Shown here: positions 1-6,440 of the stretch, piece after piece
Layout: each line of letters begins with the position of its first letter
How positions within the stretch are numbered: the stretch's first letter is position 1
Origin: an uncultured Christensenellaceae bacterium
GTDB taxonomy: Bacteria; Bacillota; Clostridia; Christensenellales; Borkfalkiaceae
Length of the DNA: 8,775 nt
Direction: 5' to 3'
NCBI GenBank assembly: GCA_910587625.1
Contig: CAJUMW010000003.1
Span: 67,330 to 76,104, forward strand
Notes under the pieces: generated by a model
Database searches by the model: none
Told to the model about the DNA's origin: nothing
The model's input: only the letters and a program-made list of their open reading frames with translations
Position numbers and translations under genes: made by a program

Positions 1-1313
1 CTCCGAATGAGCAAACCCGGGAGGTTCTTTTAAAGATGGCAGAAAACACAGAAGTTAAGGCAACAAATCTTATGGACGAGGCTGTTGCTAAAATTAGCGA
101 ATCAAAGTTTAAGAGGGGTCAGACCGTTCAGGCTACCATTTCGCAGGCAACAAACGACGGTTTGGAAGTTCTTCTTCCCAGCGCAAAAAAGGAAGTTGCG
201 CTCAGCAAAGACGAACTCGATTGCGAAGTTTATAACGTAGCCGACTACCTTGTCAAAATCGGAGAAACTATTGATTTGCTTGTTGTAGGACTTAATCCAC
301 TCAGATTATCGCAGAAAATGATTAAGACCTTGCAGCAGGAAGAAGCCTTAACCGCAGAGATTGAAGGCGGCAAGGAATTTACTGTTGAATGTACCGGTTC
401 GAATAAAGGCGGACTTACGGCTCAGTTCGGCACATATTCTGTATTTGTTCCCGCAAAGGAAATCCGTCCCGGATTTGTAAAAGACCTGGCAAAATATGTC
501 GGCAAAAATTTAAGACTTCGTGCTCTTGAAATCAAGAGGTCGGGTTCAAGAAAAGAAATTATCGCTTCTCAGCGTGTAATTTTACAGGAAGAGCGTGATG
601 CAAGAGACGCTGCAAGAGCCGTTAAGGAAGACGAGTTCTTTGCAAGCATTGCTGTCGGAAATATAGTTGAAGGTAAAGTTGAACGTGTAACTAGTTTCGG
701 AGCATTTGTTTCTGTAAACGGTTTCGACTGTTTGGCGCATATTTCGGATTTATCTTGGACGGGTGCTGCGTCTGTTACCGACGTGCTTGAAATAGGTAAA
801 ACCTATGAATTTATTATTTTAAAAATCGACAGAGAAAACAAGAAGGTTTCTATCGGATATAAACAGCTTCAGCCTCAACCTTGGGAGCTTGCCGAAGGTA
901 AGTATAATGTTGACGACGTTGTTCACGGCAAGGTTGTAAGAATTGTTCCATTCGGCGCATTTATCGAGGTGGAGAAAGGTATTGACGGGCTTGTTCACGT
1001 TTCGCAGATAACACACGAGAGAATCGAAACCCCTGCAACTGTTCTTAATGTAGGAGATGAAGTCGACGCAAAAATTATTGCAATCGATACCGAAGCTAGA
1101 AAAATGAACCTTTCTATTAAGGCGCTTTTGCCCGAAGTTGAAAGGAAAAAGAATAATGAAACCGAAGGTGAAGAGGGTGCGCCCAAAAAAGGCCGTTCAT
1201 CCAGAAAGAGCACTTCTAATGAAAACTCGGATGAGCTTTCAAATTGGAGCGAGGGAAGCATAGGCGGTACGTCCATTGGTGACTTGCTCGCAAGCGCAAA
1301 GAAAAATAAATAA
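1..1313 (+). CDS. S1-domain RNA-binding protein (RpsA-like), 5' end outside window; probable C-terminal part of an IspH-S1 fusion
   Basis: The protein carries four S1 (OB-fold) RNA-binding repeats. Counting from the Met at 36, they span about residues 26-95, 108-182 (both divergent), 207-277 and 291-362. The last two are textbook S1 repeats, with VTSFGAFVSV...LAHISDLS and IVPFGAFIEV...GLVHVSQIT. A charged, Ser/Lys/Glu-rich tail (about 367-425) ends in GTSIGDLLA. Such proteins bind mRNA in the cytoplasm and act as or resemble ribosomal protein S1; E. coli S1 has six repeats. The start is uncertain. The frame is open leftward from ATG 36 to base 3 and reads PNEQTREVLLKM, which resembles the end of IspH (…STPxxxxxEVIxxM). 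I therefore infer a fusion cut by the window edge. The alternative is a stand-alone 425-residue protein starting at ATG 36, with GGGAGG at 19-24 as its ribosome site. S1 identity is sure; the fusion is likely but unproven. Confidence 0.85.
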   Translation, partial: PNEQTREVLLKMAENTEVKATNLMDEAVAKISESKFKRGQTVQATISQATNDGLEVLLPSAKKEVALSKDELDCEVYNVADYLVKIGETIDLLVVGLNPLRLSQKMIKTLQQEEALTAEIEGGKEFTVECTGSNKGGLTAQFGTYSVFVPAKEIRPGFVKDLAKYVGKNLRLRALEIKRSGSRKEIIASQRVILQEERDARDAARAVKEDEFFASIAVGNIVEGKVERVTSFGAFVSVNGFDCLAHISDLSWTGAASVTDVLEIGKTYEFIILKIDRENKKVSIGYKQLQPQPWELAEGKYNVDDVVHGKVVRIVPFGAFIEVEKGIDGLVHVSQITHERIETPATVLNVGDEVDAKIIAIDTEARKMNLSIKALLPEVERKKNNETEGEEGAPKKGRSSRKSTSNENSDELSNWSEGSIGGTSIGDLLASAKKNK

Positions 1314-1320
1314 TCATTTT

Positions 1321-1348
1321 AATCCGCTCTTTAAGAGCGGATTTTTTT
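1321..1348 (+). terminator. Rho-independent terminator after the S1-domain gene
   Basis: A perfect 9-bp stem, AATCCGCTC (1321-1329) with GAGCGGATT (1335-1343), closes a TTTAA loop. A run of seven T (1342-1348) follows. It starts 7 bases after the stop codon. This is a strong intrinsic terminator and separates the S1 gene from htpG. Confidence 0.93.
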
Positions 1349-1377
1349 GTTTAAGAACAAAATATAGTGTTTATAAA
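1345..1377 (+). promoter_or_regulatory. Possible htpG promoter region with a small inverted repeat
   Basis: The 63 bases between the terminator and htpG are very AT-rich. The best promoter reading is TTGTTT (1347-1352) with TATAAA (1372-1377), a 19-base spacer that is longer than ideal. TATAGT (1363-1368) is another possible -10. An inverted repeat TTTTGTT-TAAG-AACAAAA (1345-1351 / 1356-1362) overlaps the -35 side and could be an operator. No CIRCE element (TTAGCACTC-N9-GAGTGCTAA) is present. The promoter must lie here if htpG is transcribed alone, but its exact place is a guess. Confidence 0.3.
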
Positions 1378-1411
1378 ATAACTATAAAAATCTGTAACTT
1401 CGAGGTAACTT

Positions 1412-3226
1412 ATGAAAAGAGAAGGCAATATAAAAATTTCAAGCGAAAATATGATGCCGATTATAAAGAAATGGCTGTATTCGGACAAAGATATTTTTCT
1501 CCGTGAAATTGTAGCCAACGGCGTCGATGCTATAACAAAATATAAAAAATTGGTCAATATGGGGGAAACTACTGAAAACAGCGAGGAATATTGCGTTAAG
1601 ATTTACGTCGACAAAAAAGCTAAAACGCTTACCGTTGAAGACAACGGACTTGGTATGACTGCCGACGAAGTTGAAAACTATATTACACAAATAGCTTTTT
1701 CGGGTGCGTCCGACTTTCTCAAAAAATATGAAAATGCCGGCGGAGAGGGCATAATCGGTCATTTCGGGTTAGGCTTTTACTCTGTATATATGGTTTCTGA
1801 GAACGTCGAAATATTTACAAAGTCATACAAGAACGAGCCTGCCGTGCATTGGGAATCCGACGGAAATGCAACATACAGTATAGAAGAATGTGAAAAGGAC
1901 GGGCGCGGCACCAAAATTGTTTTACACATTTCCGACGATGAAAAAGAGTTTCTTGAAGAAAATACAATAAAGAGCCTTGTAAGAAAATATTGCTCGTTTA
2001 TGCCCTATAATGTTTATGTAAACTATAAGGGTGACGGCAAGGATGAACCCTTAAACTCGACTATGCCCCTATACGCAAAAAATCCCAAAGATTGTAGCGA
2101 TGAGGAATATAAAAAGTTCTATACAGATACTTTTATGGATTACAATGACCCAATATTTTGGGTACATCTTAATATGGACTATCCTTTCCGATTAAAGGGA
2201 ATATTATATTTCCCCAAAGTGAGAAATAAACTTGAATTAGAGCGCGGGAAGGTCAAACTCTACTGTAATCAAGTGTTTATTGCAGACAACATTAAAGAAG
2301 TCATTCCTGAGTTTTTGATGCTTTTGAACGGCGTCATAGACTGCCCTGATATTCCTTTGAACGTTTCGAGAAGCTTTTTACAGAACGATAAACAAGTTCA
2401 GAAAATAAGCAAACATATCACTAAAAAAGTTGCCGATAAGCTTACTTCATTGTTTAATACCGACAGGAAAAAATTTGAACAGTGTTGGGAGGACGTTGCC
2501 AATTTTGTAAAATTCGGCTGTATAAAAGATAATGATTTTTATGAAAAAGTAAAGGATATAATAATATATAAGGATATTAACGGTAAATTTTCTAATTTTG
2601 CCGAGCTGTTGAGCAAAGACGACCAACAGGCTACTGACACTCAAGACACGTCCAAACCTCAAACAATTTATTATGTTTCGGACGAACAGCAACAGGCGCA
2701 GTATATAAAGCTTTTCAAAGACCAAGGGCTTAACGCTATTTTGTGCGATAACTTTATCGACCCTCATTTTTTGAGCTATATCGAGTATAAGACACCGGAT
2801 AAATTAAAGTTTATGCGCATTGATGCCGACATAGACAGCGCGTTAAAGAGCGAGGACGCCGTAGAGGACAGCGTAATAATAGACATATTTAAAACAGTTG
2901 TTTCGGACGATAAATTGACGGTTAAAACAGATAAACTCAAAAACACCGAAATTCCTGCAATGATTGTAATGGATGAATATATGCGCCGTTACAGCGAGAT
3001 GGGGCAGTTGTATGGAATGAGCGAAAGTGATTTAAACAAGACAATAATAATCAACACCGCAAACCCCATTATCGAACAGTTGAAAAAACTCGATTTGGAA
3101 AAGCAAAAATTTACGGCAAACTATGTATATTATCTCGCGTTGTCGTCCTTTAAAAAGCTTTCTGTTGACGAACAAGATATTTTCCAAAAAAATTGTATCG
3201 AACTTTTAAATAATTATATTAAATAG
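1412..3226 (+). CDS. htpG: Molecular chaperone HtpG (bacterial Hsp90), divergent clostridial-type form
   Basis: Cytosolic ATP-dependent dimeric chaperone of the Hsp90 family; 604 residues, against about 610-640 usual. The N-terminal GHKL ATPase domain shows FLREIVANGVDA with Glu32, Asn36 and Asp39 at the catalytic and ATP/Mg-binding positions, DNGLGM (Asp77) and the glycine-rich lid motif GHFGLGFYS (116-124). The middle domain has NDPIFWVHLNM, VFIADN and LNVSRSFLQ, whose Arg320 matches the Arg that contacts the ATP gamma-phosphate. A C-terminal dimerisation domain follows (about 490-604). The middle-domain segment before VFIADN is shorter and unlike E. coli HtpG, and the N-terminal helix reads PIIKKWLYSDKDIF, a style I associate with clostridial HtpG. 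The start at 1412 has GAGGT at 1402-1406, 5 bases upstream. It is flanked by terminators on both sides, so it is probably monocistronic. No sign of damage. Confidence 0.95.
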   Translation: MKREGNIKISSENMMPIIKKWLYSDKDIFLREIVANGVDAITKYKKLVNMGETTENSEEYCVKIYVDKKAKTLTVEDNGLGMTADEVENYITQIAFSGASDFLKKYENAGGEGIIGHFGLGFYSVYMVSENVEIFTKSYKNEPAVHWESDGNATYSIEECEKDGRGTKIVLHISDDEKEFLEENTIKSLVRKYCSFMPYNVYVNYKGDGKDEPLNSTMPLYAKNPKDCSDEEYKKFYTDTFMDYNDPIFWVHLNMDYPFRLKGILYFPKVRNKLELERGKVKLYCNQVFIADNIKEVIPEFLMLLNGVIDCPDIPLNVSRSFLQNDKQVQKISKHITKKVADKLTSLFNTDRKKFEQCWEDVANFVKFGCIKDNDFYEKVKDIIIYKDINGKFSNFAELLSKDDQQATDTQDTSKPQTIYYVSDEQQQAQYIKLFKDQGLNAILCDNFIDPHFLSYIEYKTPDKLKFMRIDADIDSALKSEDAVEDSVIIDIFKTVVSDDKLTVKTDKLKNTEIPAMIVMDEYMRRYSEMGQLYGMSESDLNKTIIINTANPIIEQLKKLDLEKQKFTANYVYYLALSSFKKLSVDEQDIFQKNCIELLNNYIK

Positions 3227-3229
3227 TTT

Positions 3230-3265
3230 AATTACCTCCGATAAAACGGAGGTAATTTACATTTT
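3230..3265 (+). terminator. Probable Rho-independent terminator after htpG
   Basis: An 11-bp perfect stem AATTACCTCCG (3230-3240) / CGGAGGTAATT (3247-3257) closes a loop ATAAAA, starting 4 bases after the htpG stop. The T run is imperfect: TAC, then five T (3262-3266). The stem is strong but the tail is weaker than at 1321-1348, so termination may be partial. The 3' arm contains GGAGGT, a Shine-Dalgarno-like sequence, masked by its partner ACCTCC in the other arm. No start codon follows at a useful distance. Confidence 0.75.
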
Positions 3266-3316
3266 TAGTTAATTGGAAAAATAATGAAATTTCTACATAT
3301 TTTTTTAAAAAGTATA

Positions 3317-3345
3317 TTGAAATGTTTAATATAATGTGGTATTAT
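3317..3345 (+). promoter_or_regulatory. Sigma-A-type promoter of the glg operon, abutting the glgB start codon
   Basis: TTGAAA (-35, 3317-3322), a 17-base spacer, then TATTAT (-10, 3340-3345). TGG just before the -10 makes an extended -10 (TGn). Upstream, T7/A5 tracts (3300-3311) resemble an UP element. Transcription would begin near 3351-3353, only a few bases from the glgB ATG at 3355. A perfect TATAAT also lies at 3330-3335 but has no -35 at the right distance; if used, the leader would still be only about 13 bases. The 128-base gap between htpG and glgB holds this promoter and the htpG terminator, and I see no riboswitch. Confidence 0.72.
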
Positions 3346-3354
3346 ATATAAGGT

Positions 3355-5202
3355 ATGGATATAGCCCAAACGACAAGTTATAAGTTGAAAAATTTTCATA
3401 ACGGCAACGAGTATAAGGCATATGAATTTTTCGGCTGTCATAATATTGACAATAACAGTTTTGTTTTCCGGGTTTGGGCTCCGCGTGCAGATTGTGTTTT
3501 TCTCGAAATTGACGGCAGACGGTTAGAAATGTGTAGGCTTGACGATAACGAAAGTTTTGAAGTAACGACAACTGCGAAAGAGGGAGATACCTATAATTTC
3601 GTAATTAAAACAAAGGACGGGCGAGAACTTTTTAAATGCGACCCGTACGCGTTTAGGTCTGATTTCCCAAATTCTTTTAAATCAGTTGTAAGTCAATTGC
3701 CTAAGCGTTCTAATTATAGTGCGATTTTTAATTTTCAAGATAAAAACCAACCTGTAAATATCTATGAAGTCAATCTTTTATCCTGGAAAAGGCATAAGGA
3801 CAATTCTTACTATACATTTTCCGATTTGACGAAAGAACTTGTACCTTACGTCAAGGAAATGGGCTATACGCATATTGAATTTATGCCTATTACAGAGTAT
3901 CCTTTCGACGGGTCTTGGGGATATCAGGTGACGGGTTACTTTTCGGTTGTTTCAAGGCTGGGTTCGTTGCAGGACTTTAAAAATCTGATAGATGCATTTC
4001 ACAGCCAGGGTATTAAAGTTATAATCGATTGGGTGCCTGCGCACTTTCCCAAAGACGACTGGGCATTGTACGAGTTTGACGGAAGTCCTCTATATGAAAG
4101 TCCGTTGTGGGACAGAATGGAACACAAGGGCTGGGGAACGAGACGGTTTGATTTCGGGAGAGGAGAAGTTGACAGTTTTTTAATTTCAAGCGCTAACTTT
4201 TTCTTTGATATCTATGGAATCGACGGATTAAGAGTAGACGCCGTGGCGTCTATGATTTATCTCGACTATGACAGGGCTGAAGGAGATTATACCCCAAATA
4301 TCTATGGAGATAACAGAAATTTAGAGGGAATTGAATTTTTGAAAAAATTCAATCGCATAATAAAAAGCAATTACCCGGGCGCGATAACGGTTGCCGAAGA
4401 ATCTACGGCATTCCCAAATGTGACTAAGCACGTTGAAGAGGGCGGACTTGGGTTTGATTATAAATGGAATATGGGTTGGATGAACGACGTATTATTTTAT
4501 TGCCGACAGGACCCCTATTTTCGCAGTTATCATCATCAAAAGCTCACGTTTTCACTCGTGTATGCCTTTTCAGAAAACTTTATTTTGCCACTTTCGCACG
4601 ATGAGGTGGTTCACGTTAAAGGTTCTATTGTCAATAAAATGTCAGGTGAATATGCGGATAAGTTTTGTGGGGAAAGATTGCTTCTCGCATATATGTATGC
4701 TCATCCGGGTAAAAAGCTTAATTTTATGGGCTATGAAATTGCCCAGTTCAGCGAATGGAATTATAATTCTTCAATTGAATATTTTCTTAAAGACGAGTAT
4801 GAATTACACGGCAAAATTCATAAATTTGTCAAAGATTTAAATAATCTATATATTTCTTATAAACCGCTATATGAAATCGACGATAGTTGGGACGGTTTTA
4901 AATGGCTGGTTGTTGACGACAGCTATAATAATTTAGTGGCGTTTTCAAGATATTCTAAATCAGGTCAAACACTTGTCGCTGTGTTCAATTTTTCCGGCAT
5001 AGATATTAAAGGATATAATGTTGAGGTTGATAAAGGCAAATATCGATGTATTTTTAATACAGATAATGATATTTACGGCGGCTCTGGGAAAATAAAAAAG
5101 AAACTTTACAGTTCAGTAAATCAGACAGGCATAGAGGATAAGCATTTTTTAAATTTGAATATTCCTCGACTGACTTGTATGTATTTTATAAAAGAAAAAT
5201 AA
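3355..5202 (+). CDS. glgB: 1,4-alpha-glucan branching enzyme (GH13)
   Basis: Cuts alpha-1,4 glucan chains and rejoins the piece as an alpha-1,6 branch during glycogen synthesis (EC 2.4.1.18); cytoplasmic. 615 residues, a form with a single N-terminal CBM48 (about 17-105, with FRVWAPRAD) and without the extra N1 module of the 700+ residue enzymes. The GH13 barrel runs from about 133, with FDGSWGYQ, DWVPAHFPKD (Asp225), GLRVDAVAS (nucleophile Asp295), VAEEST (acid/base Glu348) and LPLSHDEVVH (Asp416). The spacings 295-348-416 equal those of E. coli D405-E458-D526. A beta-rich C-terminal domain (about 520-612) ends the protein. The start is fixed to 3355 or later by an in-frame TAA at 3349-3351, and the CBM48 alignment leaves no room for a much later start. 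The Shine-Dalgarno is poor: AAGG ends one base before the ATG. First gene of the glg operon. Confidence 0.96.
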   Translation: MDIAQTTSYKLKNFHNGNEYKAYEFFGCHNIDNNSFVFRVWAPRADCVFLEIDGRRLEMCRLDDNESFEVTTTAKEGDTYNFVIKTKDGRELFKCDPYAFRSDFPNSFKSVVSQLPKRSNYSAIFNFQDKNQPVNIYEVNLLSWKRHKDNSYYTFSDLTKELVPYVKEMGYTHIEFMPITEYPFDGSWGYQVTGYFSVVSRLGSLQDFKNLIDAFHSQGIKVIIDWVPAHFPKDDWALYEFDGSPLYESPLWDRMEHKGWGTRRFDFGRGEVDSFLISSANFFFDIYGIDGLRVDAVASMIYLDYDRAEGDYTPNIYGDNRNLEGIEFLKKFNRIIKSNYPGAITVAEESTAFPNVTKHVEEGGLGFDYKWNMGWMNDVLFYCRQDPYFRSYHHQKLTFSLVYAFSENFILPLSHDEVVHVKGSIVNKMSGEYADKFCGERLLLAYMYAHPGKKLNFMGYEIAQFSEWNYNSSIEYFLKDEYELHGKIHKFVKDLNNLYISYKPLYEIDDSWDGFKWLVVDDSYNNLVAFSRYSKSGQTLVAVFNFSGIDIKGYNVEVDKGKYRCIFNTDNDIYGGSGKIKKKLYSSVNQTGIEDKHFLNLNIPRLTCMYFIKEK

Positions 5203-5207
5203 TATTG

Positions 5208-5214
5208 AGGGGGA
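5208..5214 (+). promoter_or_regulatory. Ribosome-binding site of glgC
   Basis: AGGGGGA lies 9 bases before the ATG at 5224. It pairs with the 16S anti-Shine-Dalgarno through one G-U wobble. The same heptamer precedes glgD and glgA. It decides the glgC start. Confidence 0.8.
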
Positions 5215-5223
5215 TTTTTAGCA

Positions 5224-6426
5224 ATGCTAAAAAAGAAAGAATGTGTTGCTATGCTGCTTGCCGGCGGTCAGGGTTCAAGACTTTACGCTTTAACAAGCAA
5301 TATAGCTAAACCTGCTGTAGCTTTTGGCGCAAAGTACAGAATCATTGACTTTCCGCTTTCAAACTGCATCAATTCGGGAATAGATACGGTTGGCGTACTT
5401 ACACAGTATCAGCCGCTCGTTTTAAACGAGTACGTCGGTAACGGTCAGCCTTGGGATTTGGACAGAACATTTGGTGGTGTACATATACTTTCGCCTTACG
5501 AAGCGAAGACTGATACGTCTTGGTATAAGGGTACCGCAAACGCAATATATCAAAACATAAGATTTATGCAGATGTATGAACCTGAATATATTTTGATACT
5601 TTCAGGTGACCATATTTATAAAATGGATTACGACAAAATGCTTACCGCGCACAAACAATCGAAGGCGGATTGCACTATTGCATGTATGCAGGTGCCTTTA
5701 AAAGAAGCGTCAAGATTTGGTATTTTAAATACTAATCCGGACGGCACTATATACGAGTTTGAAGAAAAACCGGCAAATCCCAAGAGTGACCTTGCTTCAA
5801 TGGGCATATATATTTTTACTGCTTCGAAACTTTTTAAATATTTAGAGCTTGATAACAAAGACCCTAATTCCGAAAATGATTTTGGCAAAAATATTCTTCC
5901 TACAATGCTCAACGCAGGGGAAAAAATGTATTCGTATCGTTTTGAAGGTTATTGGAAGGATGTCGGCACTATAAGTTCGCTTTGGGAGGCAAATATGGAT
6001 TTGCTTGGCGTAGTTCCCAATTTTGAGCTCGACGACAGAAACAGAGTAATTCATTCTAAAAGTCCTTTGGCGCCGCCTGCATATATACAGGGTGAAGTGC
6101 TCAATTCGCTTGTCGCAACCGGCGGAGAAATCGAAGGCAGAGTAGTAAATTCCGTTATAGGTACCGATTGCGTTATCGAAAAAGGCGCAGAAGTTATCGA
6201 CAGCGTGCTAATGGGTAAAACGGTTGTCAAATCAGGCGCTAAGGTAAACTATTCAATAATCGACGAGGACGTGGTCATAGGAGAAAAGGCAGTTATCGGC
6301 GCACCTATAAACGAGGCGTTGAAGGTGGGCGGTAAAACTGCAGGTATCGCAGTACTCGGCAGAGGCGTCAATGTCAAAAAGAACGGCGTTGTTCCTGCGG
6401 GAGAAATAGTCGATAAAAACGTATAA
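5224..6426 (+). CDS. glgC: Glucose-1-phosphate adenylyltransferase (ADP-glucose pyrophosphorylase), catalytic subunit
   Basis: Makes ADP-glucose and PPi from ATP and glucose-1-phosphate (EC 2.7.7.27), the committed step of glycogen synthesis. 400 residues, normal for the family. The N-terminal nucleotidyltransferase domain shows LLAGGQGSRL (12-20; Arg19 matches E. coli R32), IAKPAVAFG (Lys29 matches K42), IIDFPLSNCINSG, SGDHIYKMDY (Asp129 matches catalytic D142), FEEKP (Lys182 matches the glucose-1-phosphate-binding K195) and YWKDVGTISSLWEANMDLL. A left-handed beta-helix of hexapeptide repeats follows (about 290-390). The E. coli fructose-1,6-bisphosphate-site lysine K39 is Asn26 here, so E. 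coli-style activation is unlikely. It closely resembles Bacillus/Geobacillus GlgC, which works with GlgD. It starts 21 bases after glgB and is followed by glgD 14 bases later. Confidence 0.96.
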   Translation: MLKKKECVAMLLAGGQGSRLYALTSNIAKPAVAFGAKYRIIDFPLSNCINSGIDTVGVLTQYQPLVLNEYVGNGQPWDLDRTFGGVHILSPYEAKTDTSWYKGTANAIYQNIRFMQMYEPEYILILSGDHIYKMDYDKMLTAHKQSKADCTIACMQVPLKEASRFGILNTNPDGTIYEFEEKPANPKSDLASMGIYIFTASKLFKYLELDNKDPNSENDFGKNILPTMLNAGEKMYSYRFEGYWKDVGTISSLWEANMDLLGVVPNFELDDRNRVIHSKSPLAPPAYIQGEVLNSLVATGGEIEGRVVNSVIGTDCVIEKGAEVIDSVLMGKTVVKSGAKVNYSIIDEDVVIGEKAVIGAPINEALKVGGKTAGIAVLGRGVNVKKNGVVPAGEIVDKNV

Positions 6427-6432
6427 GGGGGA
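6426..6432 (+). promoter_or_regulatory. Ribosome-binding site of glgD
   Basis: AGGGGGA overlaps the last base of the glgC stop codon and lies 8 bases before the ATG at 6441. A second AAGG (6434-6437) is too close to the start to be the main site. The overlap with the glgC end suggests coupled translation. Confidence 0.75.
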
Positions 6433-6440
6433 AAAGGATA

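Noticed and set aside
1..33. End of a different upstream gene in frame 1 (LRMSKPGRFF, stop at 31-33)
   Set aside because: The frame-3 reading matches an IspH-like end and is continuous with the S1 protein, so the frame-1 reading is probably a shadow. Only upstream sequence can settle it.
1351..1762. Antisense open frames over the start of htpG, and similar minus-strand frames elsewhere (819-1276, 2447-2767, 5628-6054, 6253-6471, 6750-6968, 7200-7448)
   Set aside because: All overlap well-supported + strand genes, have no convincing ribosome sites, and give products rich in Phe/Ile/Ser typical of antisense reading of AT-rich genes.
3273..3299. Second promoter upstream of glgB (TTGGAA with TACATA)
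   Set aside because: The spacer is only 15 bases and the -10 is poor; the promoter at 3317-3345 is far better.
4331..4352. 10-bp inverted repeat TTGAATTTTT / AAAAATTCAA inside glgB, like a terminator or operator
   Set aside because: It is almost all A/T with a 2-base loop, encodes ordinary residues (EFLKKFN) in the middle of the barrel domain, and has no T run after it.
4562..4840. 92-codon + strand open frame inside glgB
   Set aside because: It lies wholly within the conserved GH13 coding region in another frame, with no ribosome-binding site and an unfamiliar Cys/Met/Phe-rich product.
5155..5183. Possible internal promoter TTGAAT-N17-TATGTA at the end of glgB, ahead of glgC
   Set aside because: Both boxes are imperfect, the region is AT-rich coding sequence, and the 21-base gap suggests simple co-transcription. 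A weak internal promoter cannot be ruled out.
5416..5430. 15-base palindrome CTCGTTT-T-AAACGAG inside glgC, looking like a regulator site
   Set aside because: It lies in the conserved coding stretch PLVLNEY, and 7-bp arms with one centre base are expected about 0.5 times by chance in a window this size. No second copy was seen.
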